From contig CM059971.1 of NCBI GenBank assembly GCA_030490835.1, positions 23,801,817-23,865,816 on the forward strand: DNA of 64,000 bases, written 5' to 3'. The position numbers were made by a program, and so were the translations under genes. The notes under the pieces are model-generated. The model ran no database searches. It was not told the DNA's origin and was given only the letters and a program-made list of their open reading frames with translations. Of this stretch, positions 55,260-64,000 are shown piece by piece. How positions within the stretch are numbered: the stretch's first letter is position 1; each line of letters opens with the position of its first letter. This DNA is from Annona cherimola (Eukaryota; Streptophyta; Magnoliopsida; Magnoliales; Annonaceae).

Positions 55260-57005
55260 AACTTAGTAAGTAGGATCATATCATGCAATTAAGACTATAA
55301 AGAATATATTTTCTTCTCGCAATTGTTCATTTCGTTAAGCCTTTAACACATTCCATATGTCATTTCTTATATCATCCTCTCCTAGAAATATCCACTTTTA
55401 AGTTTGGGGATTTTCCCAAAGATTTAGAATTGTAAATCTCTTAAGATATTTCTATATCCCTAAAACTCACATTTCTAGGCCTCATTTGACTAATCTAGAT
55501 CTTCCACTGAAATCAGAATGTCCAAATCATAAGAAATGACCTCTAGATTATCCAAATTGAATTTTTGAAGCTCAATTTACATCATTTGAAAATGGACACA
55601 CCATGAGATGCCATGTGTCCCCTTGCTGCCGGTGATCTAACCTTGTCTCTGGTGCTTCTGCTTGACCGAGCTTCCTAGTGGGTGCTTGGGCTTGGCTGCC
55701 TAGGCCTTTCTTTTGGGCTTTTGGGTTTGGGTTCAAGGCTTCTAAGCTTTGGAATGGCTAAACTGGGATTGCCTTACTCCAGGCTCATTGCAACAATTCT
55801 GGGTTCGTTAGCTGCTGGGCTCAAACTGGGTGTAACCCAATCTTGGAAAGCCTATTTTAGCTTTTGAAAATGATAGAATCTCTTGTCACCTGTAATTTTA
55901 CAGAAAACTCTATGACAGCATATGGTTTTCAGAAAACTATTAGACGAAATTGCGAATATTCAAAAAACACGAACATAGGCAACGACTTTCACTCTTCCCA
56001 AATGACAACTTATACAAGATATATATTAATAATATCTTAATATGATTTATATATATATATATATATATATCTTTTAATTCTCTTAATATCATCTTACATG
56101 CATTTGAAAAATGCTTTAAATTTAATCCTATCAATAATTTGGCTAATTTATTTAATTTTAGGTCATCCAAGCACAATAAAACTTACATAATTACACACCT
56201 TAATTTATTTCACTTAGAAATAAATTATAATTATGTCATCTATGCTTTCCACCCTGCCTAAAATTATCTTTATGTTAATAAAATTTTCAAAATTATTGAT
56301 AATTCCTCACATAATTAATTTTAATATAAATAATACATCGCTAAAATAATTATATAGCATCCATTCAACTTAAACATATAGTATCTCACATGATTATAAT
56401 ATGATTAATGACTATAAAATCACATATTAATACAATCATAAATATAGTCATGTGATAAACCTTTATTAAATTATGACATAATTAAAGGCTAAAAGAAGCA
56501 AAATCCCCTTACTTTAAAGAAAAAATAAAACTAGACACTTGAATAGATTGGATTGCCTCTTTTCACCCTTCAGCAGTAGCATTTCTCCTCTTGTTTCTTT
56601 ACTCGATCTCAAGACCTCCTCTATAAAGACTAACCCTTTAACCACTTAAGCATCTTGTGCTTTTAAGTTACATACTTATAATATTTTATATAAGCCAACC
56701 TATTCAACCTAAATGAGCTTAATTGGAAATGACACGTCGGTGAACACATCATCACTTAACTGATCAACTTATCATTTTAGTTGCAAGTATTGCCAATATA
56801 AGTAGAGACTGATTTATGAAAAAGAATTAGAGATTATTTTAAACAACCTGTTAAAAAATGAGTCGCCATAGTGATTGCTTTTTTATATTTTAAAATATTT
56901 TAAAAATCTAAACCTTCAATAGTAATCATTCATATATTTAATAATAGTGTCAAAAGCTAAATATCCCAAAAACTTATATGCATCATACGTTTATTTTTTA
57001 GTTTT
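55260..57005. other. AT-rich region with probable TE leader
   Basis: 55480-55860 resembles the region upstream of the copia at 26960-27480 in wording ('atttctaggcctcatttgac', 'gaatgtccaaatcataag', 'ccatgtgtcc'), suggesting another minus-strand element. (AT)n at 56048-56070. No coding remnant identified. Confidence 0.35.
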
Positions 57006-57021
57006 AACAATGTCTTGTTGA

Positions 57022-57290
57022 CGCGATGATGCATGCGGCATCTTGGTAACCCATATGGCCACCACGGTGTTGACGCGGGTTCGATAGTCGATGATAGCAA
57101 GTCTCTGCGAATTTTGTGGGAGTGTTCGCAAGTGGAAAAGGTTAGAAGTGTGATAGCCGATGGTAGCAGGTCTCCTTGAATTTTATGGGAGTGTTCACAA
57201 GTAGAAAAAGTTAGGGATATTAGACATCGATAGGAAGGTCTCGGAGCCTAATTTTAATATCTATTAAGATAATTATAAATACCCATAAAA
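57022..57290 (+). mobile_element. SINE-like insertion 3 with about 16-bp TSD and internal duplication
   Basis: B-box-like 'gcgggttcgatagtc' near 57076. The direct repeats aacaatgtcttgttga (57006-57021) and aacaatgtctcattga (57291-57306) differ at two bases. Interior has two tandem units of about 76 bp (from about 57083 and 57159: 'gatgatagcaagtctc' / 'gatggtagcaggtctc'). The matching site in duplication copy I (about 43986-44010) is uninterrupted. Confidence 0.65.
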
Positions 57291-58039
57291 AACAATGTCT
57301 CATTGACTATGAGAGTGATGTTGAATATTCGTATAATATATATTTTTCTAATAATGAAAATTTTGGCATTATAAATACGGGACGTGATTCTATGGAACTC
57401 ATTCCATGAATTTCAAGTAATGGGCCACTCCATTTGAGGCCCACCTTTATGATGGATTACTTATTTGATATCATTTGATTTATCACGGTACCAAAAATCG
57501 TTTCAATTCAAGATTAGTGTGGACCATACCTACTTAAAAATCTATCTAATAATGTAAATCATTAAAAACTTACATGCAGTCATAGATACATTGGAACGTC
57601 ATTCCTACTTAAAAATATGTCTAACAATGTAAATCATGAAAACACTTAGATCCAGTCATAGATATATTGGAAAGTTAAAGTAATTCATAAACTCGTTCCT
57701 CTACATTGATAGAAGTTTTAAATAGTTTAGACGTCTAATTATATCTTTGGAATTGATATGTAAAATAAATTGTAAATCAAATAATTTTCTTACATTGATT
57801 TTGAATTGTTATTAGATGAGCCTCATGCATATCTTTGAGTAGGATGAAACTTAGTTTCCTAATTAGTGGAATAAAATTAAACATAATTAGTGAATAAATA
57901 TCATGACATTTTCCCTAAGTCTTTTTGGATAGTTAAATTACTTATTTTAAGATTAATTTTGTTAGAATTGGCTTGATGTTTAAAGTTGTGTGTCAATCAA
58001 TTCACGCTTTCTATCTTCCGTAGATATATATATCTACTA

Positions 58040-58600
58040 CTTCTATAAAGTTTTGATTTTATAACTTAGGTTGGCCTAACCCTTTTTGTTTTTTTATAAA
58101 ACCGATAATTTAAGTATATTTAATACATAGCAACCAACGTCTTGCTCAATGGCATGCATGGTAGGCATGTTTGCCCATGGTGGAGGGTTCCACCTTCTCC
58201 ATCTGCAGTCCCCCAAGTTGTTGTGGGGGTTATAATTTCCTGTTAGTGATGGGGGTTTTGTAGGAATTTTCTTTCATGTTGTGAGAATTTGAAATTTACT
58301 TACTTGTAATATCTATTGTTCTGTTGCATATAAGAGATCAAAAAAGTATATTTAATATATAAAACAAGTTTTATCATTTTTTAAGATATGTATATATTTT
58401 TATGGATTTTTAAAACATAAGAATGTTTTAGATACTTTTTAAAATTTAAAATGACAAAAATACCAATATGTTTAAAAATTCAAAAAAAATTATTTTAAAA
58501 AATGGTAGACTTTTCATCAAAAAATAGTAAACTTTAGTTTATAAATTAAATATACTCAGAGTAATAAGTTTATTTAAAAAAAAAAAAAAAGAAAAATGAT
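58040..58600. repeat. Foldback MITE interrupted by SINE 2
   Basis: The left arm 'ataaaaccgataatttaagt' stops at 58129 and resumes at 58344 ('aagtatatttaatatataaa …'). The right arm ends near 58590 in an A-run. Family blocks 'agttttatcattttttaaga' and 'aaaatgacaaaaatacc' are present. Confidence 0.7.
58130..58343 (+). mobile_element. SINE 2 with 18-bp TSD
   Basis: A-box-like 'cttgctcaatggcatgc', B-box-like 'ggagggttccacctt', 3' end 'ataagagatcaaa'. The direct repeats aagtatatttaatacata (58112-58129) and aagtatatttaatatata (58344-58361) differ at one base. Inserted into a foldback MITE. Confidence 0.8.
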
Positions 58601-59175
58601 TTGAGACGGGACGCAGTTGAGGCCTTGGGGGCCCATTGCAGCGGGCCTCAAAGGATCGGCCCCTTATTTTTGGCGCAGTTTATTACACAAAGACGTCAAA
58701 GATTCTTTCATCAGAAGTATAGATATGTGAGTTCCAATTACTATTTTTGATCAAGCACGAAGATACTTGGGCTCATAAAGGCAATTATATAACTAGATAT
58801 AACGGGAAATGAAATAGAATGGATGTAAGGAGCTAAAAAATCAACTAGTTCTACCAATAGCAATGCAACGGCGACCATACTCCAATTATGGTTATTAAGG
58901 TAGCAGTGTTCACTCTCAATCAACACGTACTCATGACGTGGACAACAAAAATATAATAATTCAATGATTTAGGTATATAAAATTATAAAATAAGTAACCC
59001 GCTTGCTCATGCAACACGGTCCGGCGTGAACTGCTGATATCAAACTACATACTTAAACTAGTATACTATTACCGACTTATCTCCATAAAATTAAGTTGAC
59101 CTTAACATGTAAAATGACTCATCATATATTGTCATTTTTTTTGTCAAAAACAATGCCTCATCTAGCTAGTTCTTA

Positions 59176-59574
59176 TTTTAATCTGGAAGTGGTTCTACAT
59201 AACCGCATCTATTTTTAATATATTGGCGATTGCTATAAAATTCAATTTATTCACTGTATCTAATATCATTTGTTTAGCTAGAAGATTAAATTTCATTCAA
59301 GTCAAATGTATACATTTGCTTAAAACTAAATATATTCACGTGTAAATTAGAGAAAATGCTTAAACTTATCCATATATGTATTAAAATATATTAATATTTT
59401 ATAGAATCATTTATCCAAGTAGTAATAATATTTTAGACGAGGGTATATTTGCAAATTATTATTTTTCAATATTTTTTGACTATATTTGATCTTAAAAATA
59501 TAATAAGTTGTACAACCAGTTATATCAAATCATGGAATAGATCTTTTGCCTGGCCTGACCGCCTGATGACCTCC
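59176..59574. other. AT-rich spacer
   Basis: No gene or element recognised. Confidence 0.45.
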
Positions 59575-59815
59575 ATCGCCATGTACTGTTCATGCAGACA
59601 ACACAACATAACAATTCGATGATTTGGATGTCAAAATTTTAAAATTAGTTTAATTCTCATGCAACACGGTCCTACGTTACCCGATATCTCATACTAACCT
59701 ACCTAGCCTAGCCTAGAAATGCGCATGCAACGGTCCTACGTTACCTGATGATCTCATACCACCTCGCTGAACCTAGAATTGATATTATTGGCTTATGTCC
59801 ATATCTCATCATCGA
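59575..59815. repeat. Third partial relative of the duplication, with inner tandem copy
   Basis: 'catgcaacacggtcctacgt' (about 59659) and 'catgcaacggtcctacgtta' (about 59724) start two copies of a roughly 65-bp unit. The unit matches 48000-48060 and 59010-59060. Confidence 0.65.
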
Positions 59816-60200
59816 ATTAATTTGAACTTGGTATTTCAAATGCCTCATCAACATAGAGTTATTTTTGGCCGAAATGTTGCTGGCTCTGGTTCGTCTTTAG
59901 ATGATAAAGACAGTGATGCTTGCTACGAATTTCAACATTTTAAAGGGAATCGGATTAGAGCAGTTTACACACAGTTATCCCGGGACAACCATTTGGCAGC
60001 ATACTACACTAATTAGGATGCCTATGGCGACAAATAAAAGAAGCATTGTTTAGCATGCTACTGACTGCTTTGTGACTGTCGTACAAGAAGAACAATGTGT
60101 AAACTGTTCTAATCCACTTCCATTTCAGCATCCCCATGTAACCACATTTTTTCATGTTAATGATTGATAGCAAATTTGCTCAATCCATTATATTTAATGT
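59816..60200. other. Unassigned segment with a 20-bp inverted repeat
   Basis: ggattagagcagtttacaca (59952-59971) and tgtgtaaactgttctaatcc (60096-60115) are inverted repeats with one mismatch, about 125 bp apart. A 73-codon frame (59795-60016) crosses the left arm; no family recognised. Confidence 0.5.
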
Positions 60201-60204
60201 TTAT

Positions 60205-60465
60205 TTAACACAAAAACTTTCTAATATAAAACTTTCTACTCTCCACAATTAATTTTTTTTCTGCATCTTTCTATACAACTATCCTATCTTTTAATCATTT
60301 CTATACAACTACCATTTATAATTAACTTATGTATTTTAATTTTATTTTCTTTACTCTTCATTATTGCCTCTATCATATCACATTATTTTCTTCCAATTTA
60401 AAAATTTTTACACTAAAACTTTTCATTTAAAAGTTGTATCACTTCTCAAACACATCTTGAGTATT
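60205..60465. repeat. Tourist-like MITE
   Basis: Orientation 'aaaactttctaatataaaac … ctttactcttcattattgcc … cttctcaaacacatcttg'. Diverged. Confidence 0.68.
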
Positions 60466-60585
60466 ATTTATATTAGTACAGAAACTCTATCATTTGGTGT
60501 TAATTTAAATTATTTTTAACATCTAAACTGCCTAACAGATCATTATTACTAAGATAAATCATCATCATCATAAGCCATTTCCCAC

Positions 60586-63500
60586 CTATGTGGGGTCGGC
60601 TGCATGGATTCTGTTACGCCATTCTTGGCGATTTAAGACTAAATTTTCAGTAATATGTAATATTTTTAAATCTTGTTTAATTACTTCCATCCATGTTTTT
60701 TTGGGTCTTCCTCTCATTCTTCTACCACCTTCTACTTGGATAAACTCTGTTTTCCTAACCGGTGCTACTTCAGGCCTCCTTTTAACATGACCAAACCATC
60801 TTAATCTATTTTCTCTCATTTTATCATAAATTGGTCTCACTTTTAAGTTTTCTCGAATTATTTCATTCATAATTTTATCTTTTCTTGTTTTACCACTCAT
60901 CCACCTTAACATTCTCATTTCCGCTACGCTCATTTTTTGTATATGTTGCTCTTTAACTGCCCAACATTCTGCCCCATAAAGCATAGCAGGTCTAATCGCA
61001 GTCTTATAAAATTTTCCTTTTAATTTGACTGGAACTCGACGGTCACATAAAATTCCTGACGCACTTCTCCATTTCTTCCATCCTGCTTGAATTCTATGTA
61101 TTATATCTTTCTCGATTTCCCCGTTCTCTTGAACTATTGATCCTAAGTACCGAAAGTGATTAGTTTTTGTTACTGTTTGATCTAAAATCTTAATTGGTTC
61201 ATCATCCGGGTTCTCACTATTATTAAAATTGCATTTCATATATTCAGTTTTTGTGCGACTAATTCTAAAACCATTAGATTCTAGAGCATCTACCCACCTA
61301 TTCAATTTTAAATTTAGTCCTTCTTTACTTTCATCTATTAGAACAATGTCATCTGCAAATAACATACACCAAGGTACTTCTTCTTGGAGATGTCTAGTAA
61401 TTTCATCTATTACTAAGGTAAAAAGGTAAGGACTCAAGGCTGAGCCTTGATGTAAACCTATTTTAACTGGGAAGACATTAGTATCTCCACTAATGGTTCT
61501 CACATTTGTAACAGCCCCCTCATACATATCTTTAATAATATCAATGTATCTGTCATTAATTCCTTTTTTCCTCATCACTTGCCATATTAACTTTCTTGGT
61601 ACTCGATCATAAGCTTTTTCTAAATCAATAAAAATCATGTATAAGTTCTTTTTCTTCTCCCTATACTTTTCAAATAGTTGTCTAAGTAAGAAAATAGCTT
61701 CAATAGTTGATCTTCCTGGCATAAAACCAAATTGATTTTCAGATATATTAGTTTCCCGTCTTAGTCTATGTTCAATTACTCTTTCCCATAATTTCATAGT
61801 ATGACTCATTAATTTTATTCCACGATAATTTGCACAATTTTGAATATCTCCCTTATTTTTATAAATTGGAACTATAATGCTTTTCCTCCATTCACTTGGC
61901 ATTAACTTCGTTTTTATAATCTTGTTAAAAAGATTTGTTAACCATGTTGCACCTACATCTCCCATGCACTTCCATGTCTCAATTGGTATATTATCTGGGC
62001 CTAAAGCTTTTCCTGTTTTCATTTTCCTTAGAGCTTCCTTTACTTCAGATATTCGAATTTTTGTGAAATAACTGATATTCCTATTTTCTTCCCTATTTAG
62101 ACTAACATCTAATGTTAATTGTTCGTGTGGGGTATCATTTAGTAAACTATAAAAATAAGTTTTCCATCTTTCCTTAATATTATCATCTTTGACTAGAACT
62201 CTTTGGTCCTCACTTTTAATACATCTAACATGTGTTAAATCTTTGCCCTTATTTTCTCTTAATTTAGCCAACTTAAAAATATCTTTTTCACCTTGTCTAG
62301 TTCCTAATCTGTCATATAGGCTCTCATAAGCTTTGTGTTTAGCATCACTAATAATTTTTTTAGTAGCTTTTTTTGATAGTTTGTATTGTTGTAAGTTGAC
62401 ATCATTTTTATTTTCCTGCCATGTCTTAAACTTTTCTTGTTTATCATTTATAGCTTTTTGGACATCTTCATTCCACCACCAAGTTTCTCTATGTGGGGAT
62501 CTACGATTTTTATATACACCTACAATACTTTGTCCTACTTCTTTTATGTTAATTGCCATTTTATCCCACATCGATTCTACTCCATCTTCTTGTGTGTCCC
62601 ATTTAACTTCTTCTATCATTCTTTTTCTAAAAAGTTCTATGTTGTTTCCTTTTAAATTCCACCATTTAATTTTTGGAATTACATTGTCTTTAGTTTTTGT
62701 TGACTCTTTTTGTGTATATATATCCATCACTAATAATCTATGCTGCATAGCTAAACTCTCACCTGGGATAACTTTACAATTTATACAAAGGGATCTATCC
62801 AATTTTCTTATAAGGAAGAAATCTATTTGGCTAGAATTGGTCCCACTCTTAAAAGTTATTAAGTGTTCATCTCGTTTTTGAAATAAGGTATTTGCTATAA
62901 CCAAATCATATGCTATAGCAAAGTCCAAAATTGCATTCCCCATTTCGTTCCTTATTCCAAAACCAAAGCCCCCATGACTTCTCTCATATCCTACCTTCTC
63001 TTTTCCTACATGTCCATTTAAATCTCCACCTATCACAACTTTTTCTTGGTTAGATGTTCTTTGCATAATACTATCTAAGTCATCCCAAAATTGTTTCTTG
63101 ATTCTATCATCTAATCCTACTTGTGGTGCATAAGCACTAATCACATTTAAAACCTCTGCACCTAATACAAGTTTTATTTGAATAATTCTATCATTTACTC
63201 TATTGACATCTACAACTTTATTTATGAAATTGTTATCTACTATTATCCCTACACCATTTCTATTATCGTCTTTGCCTATATACCATAATTTGAATCCATT
63301 AATCTCTTTAGCCTTCTCTCCTTTCCACCTAGTCTCTTGAAGGCATGCTATATTAATTTTTCTCCTTCTCATAACATCTACTACTTCCATACTTTTCCCT
63401 GAAAGAGTCCCAACATTCCACGAGGCAAAACGGACCTTGCGTTTTGATATCACCTTCTTCCCTAAACCACGTCCATAAAGGCATGGGAACCTTTGTTGAC

Positions 63501-63726
63501 TTTTCGTCACAACCGGACGTTGTTGTGTCGCGTCGCTTCCGGGGGGACGCCCTAGCAACCCTTGCCCATTTCTCACTACATCCGGGCTCCGATGTAGCGC
63601 GTCGCTTCTGGGGAAACGCCCTAGCAACCCTTGCTCATTTCTCACTACAGCCGGGCTCCGCTGCAACGCGTCGCTTACAGGGAACGCCCTAGCATTAACA
63701 ATTTTTAATATATTTTCAGAATCCAT
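60586..63726 (-). CDS. RTE-type LINE ORF: endonuclease-reverse transcriptase, 1046 aa, intact
   Basis: Single ORF of a non-LTR retrotransposon, expected to nick target DNA and copy its own RNA there. Residues 14-83: three tandem repeats (about 23 aa) of the type SDAL(Q/H)RSP(A/D)VVRN. About 98-330: APE-type endonuclease with SWNVGT (N104), QETRW (E131), GGDLNGHVG (about 232), SQIDFFLIRK (about 299) and QHRLL (about 325). About 560-830: reverse transcriptase with KALGPDNIP, NYRGIKLMSHTMKLWERVIE, ENQFGFMPGRST, DLEKAYDRVPR, LHQGSALSPYLF and catalytic FADD (about 788). C-terminus: LRWFGHVKRRP (about 975) and GRPKKTW, an RTE hallmark. No RNase H, no separate ORF1 and no premature stop. The ATG at 63726 is the first in frame and lies about 90 bp from the element's 5' end. 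RTE rather than L1 is supported by size, the single ORF and the C-terminal motif. Confidence 0.95.
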   Translation of the reverse strand: MDSENILKIVNARAFPVSDALQRSPAVVRNEQGLLGRFPRSDALHRSPDVVRNGQGLLGRPPGSDATQQRPVVTKSQQRFPCLYGRGLGKKVISKRKVRFASWNVGTLSGKSMEVVDVMRRRKINIACLQETRWKGEKAKEINGFKLWYIGKDDNRNGVGIIVDNNFINKVVDVNRVNDRIIQIKLVLGAEVLNVISAYAPQVGLDDRIKKQFWDDLDSIMQRTSNQEKVVIGGDLNGHVGKEKVGYERSHGGFGFGIRNEMGNAILDFAIAYDLVIANTLFQKRDEHLITFKSGTNSSQIDFFLIRKLDRSLCINCKVIPGESLAMQHRLLVMDIYTQKESTKTKDNVIPKIKWWNLKGNNIELFRKRMIEEVKWDTQEDGVESMWDKMAINIKEVGQSIVGVYKNRRSPHRETWWWNEDVQKAINDKQEKFKTWQENKNDVNLQQYKLSKKATKKIISDAKHKAYESLYDRLGTRQGEKDIFKLAKLRENKGKDLTHVRCIKSEDQRVLVKDDNIKERWKTYFYSLLNDTPHEQLTLDVSLNREENRNISYFTKIRISEVKEALRKMKTGKALGPDNIPIETWKCMGDVGATWLTNLFNKIIKTKLMPSEWRKSIIVPIYKNKGDIQNCANYRGIKLMSHTMKLWERVIEHRLRRETNISENQFGFMPGRSTIEAIFLLRQLFEKYREKKKNLYMIFIDLEKAYDRVPRKLIWQVMRKKGINDRYIDIIKDMYEGAVTNVRTISGDTNVFPVKIGLHQGSALSPYLFTLVIDEITRHLQEEVPWCMLFADDIVLIDESKEGLNLKLNRWVDALESNGFRISRTKTEYMKCNFNNSENPDDEPIKILDQTVTKTNHFRYLGSIVQENGEIEKDIIHRIQAGWKKWRSASGILCDRRVPVKLKGKFYKTAIRPAMLYGAECWAVKEQHIQKMSVAEMRMLRWMSGKTRKDKIMNEIIRENLKVRPIYDKMRENRLRWFGHVKRRPEVAPVRKTEFIQVEGGRRMRGRPKKTWMEVIKQDLKILHITENLVLNRQEWRNRIHAADPT
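63478..63687 (-). repeat. Three 23-codon repeats at LINE ORF N-terminus
   Basis: Residues 18-40, 41-63 and 64-86: SDALQRSPAVVRNEQGLLGR, SDALHRSPDVVRNGQGLLGR and the diverged SDATQQRPVVTKSQQRFP. The first two are nearly identical at DNA level ('cgccctagcaacccttgc' appears twice). The reading frame is kept because the unit is a multiple of three. Confidence 0.85.
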
Positions 63727-63823
63727 AAAGAGATGTGGCGGTGATTTTTAATGGCACCGGCTGCCAGCCTGACATGCCAACCCTCGCTTTTTTCCCGGGC
63801 TTGGGACCGGCAGTAAGATAAAT

Positions 63824-64000
63824 AATTTTATAAAATATTATCACATTATAAAGCATATGTCACCGGGCACTTTCAAATTTGTGGACCAAATTCCATGCAC
63901 CTTTTCTTATGTTACTTCATGCGTTGCCATTATTTTTATAAGAGAATTACTGCATTTAATTCTTTTAATAAAAGGTTCACTCAAGAGATAAAATCAGAAT
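63824..64000. other. AT-rich end of window
   Basis: Nothing recognised. Confidence 0.5.

Larger units (their letters stand above)
57291..59175. repeat. Segmental duplication, copy II
   Basis: Counterpart of 43981-48180. 57291-57910 and 58690-59175 match; the middle 57910-58690 holds a foldback MITE and SINE 2 instead of copy I's insertions. A third, shorter relative of the distal part is at 59575-59815. Confidence 0.8.
60560..63813 (-). mobile_element. Full-length RTE-clade LINE with TSD
   Basis: The minus-strand 5' end is CTGCCGGTCCCAAGCCCGGG, typical of plant RTE elements. One long ORF follows, then a short 3' end closing in an ATGATGATG-type tail (plus strand atcatcatcatcat, 60560-60573). 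taagataaat flanks both sides (60550-60559, 63814-63823) as TSD. About 3.25 kb. Both ends, the tail, the TSD and an unbroken ORF point to a recent, possibly still competent insertion; activity is inference. Confidence 0.93.

Overview
The window is nuclear DNA from a flowering plant. It is AT-rich, with one intron-rich gene in a dense bed of transposable elements. The evidence for a plant is a complete ORTHRUS/VIM-type E3 ligase gene (the plant UHRF1 counterpart), a PPR pseudogene, Tourist, hAT, CACTA and Mutator-like elements, copia and Ty3/gypsy LTR retrotransposons, tRNA-derived SINEs and a plant-type RTE LINE. I cannot name the species.

Layout. 1-4.0 kb: degenerate Tourist-like MITEs, a TIR element, two foldback MITEs and a 1.7-kb non-autonomous hAT with a perfect 8-bp target-site duplication (TSD), ending about 350 bp upstream of the gene. 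4.4-15.8 kb: ORTHRUS/VIM in nine exons (743 aa: PHD, RING, SRA, RING, acidic tail). All exon junctions were set by reading frame and GT/AG; introns carry MITEs and tandem duplications. 16.0-17.3 kb: a poly(A)-ended SINE-like unit, then a CpG-rich TIR element with a roughly 20-bp repeat array holding three exact E2F consensus motifs. 18.4-28.8 kb: a decayed copia element on the minus strand, split by a 4.1-kb gypsy-type solo LTR; both copia LTRs hold Tourist MITEs. 29-37.5 kb: TIR elements, foldback MITEs, a CACTA end, and copies of a repeat also found at the 3' end of ORTHRUS. 38-43.7 kb: two related hAT elements with perfect TSDs, one inside a Tourist MITE, and a frameshifted PPR fragment. 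44-48.2 and 57.3-59.2 kb: two diverged copies of a segmental duplication; two SINEs each have an empty site in the opposite copy. 48.8-52.7 kb: a Mutator-like TIR element, another hAT with a TTAGGG array, and a palindromic MITE. 53.7-55.3 kb: the 3' part of a second gypsy-type LTR. 60.56-63.81 kb: a complete RTE-clade LINE on the minus strand with an uninterrupted 1046-codon ORF and a TSD.

Only ORTHRUS looks like a host gene in use; by homology it maintains DNA methylation by binding methylated CpG and ubiquitinating chromatin proteins. The LINE ORF is the only intact transposon coding sequence. No operon, CRISPR, phage or bacterial system is present. The best leads are the E2F-motif array behind ORTHRUS, the reciprocal SINE empty sites, the intact RTE LINE with its N-terminal repeats, and the nested hATs. 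Identities and boundaries were judged by eye.
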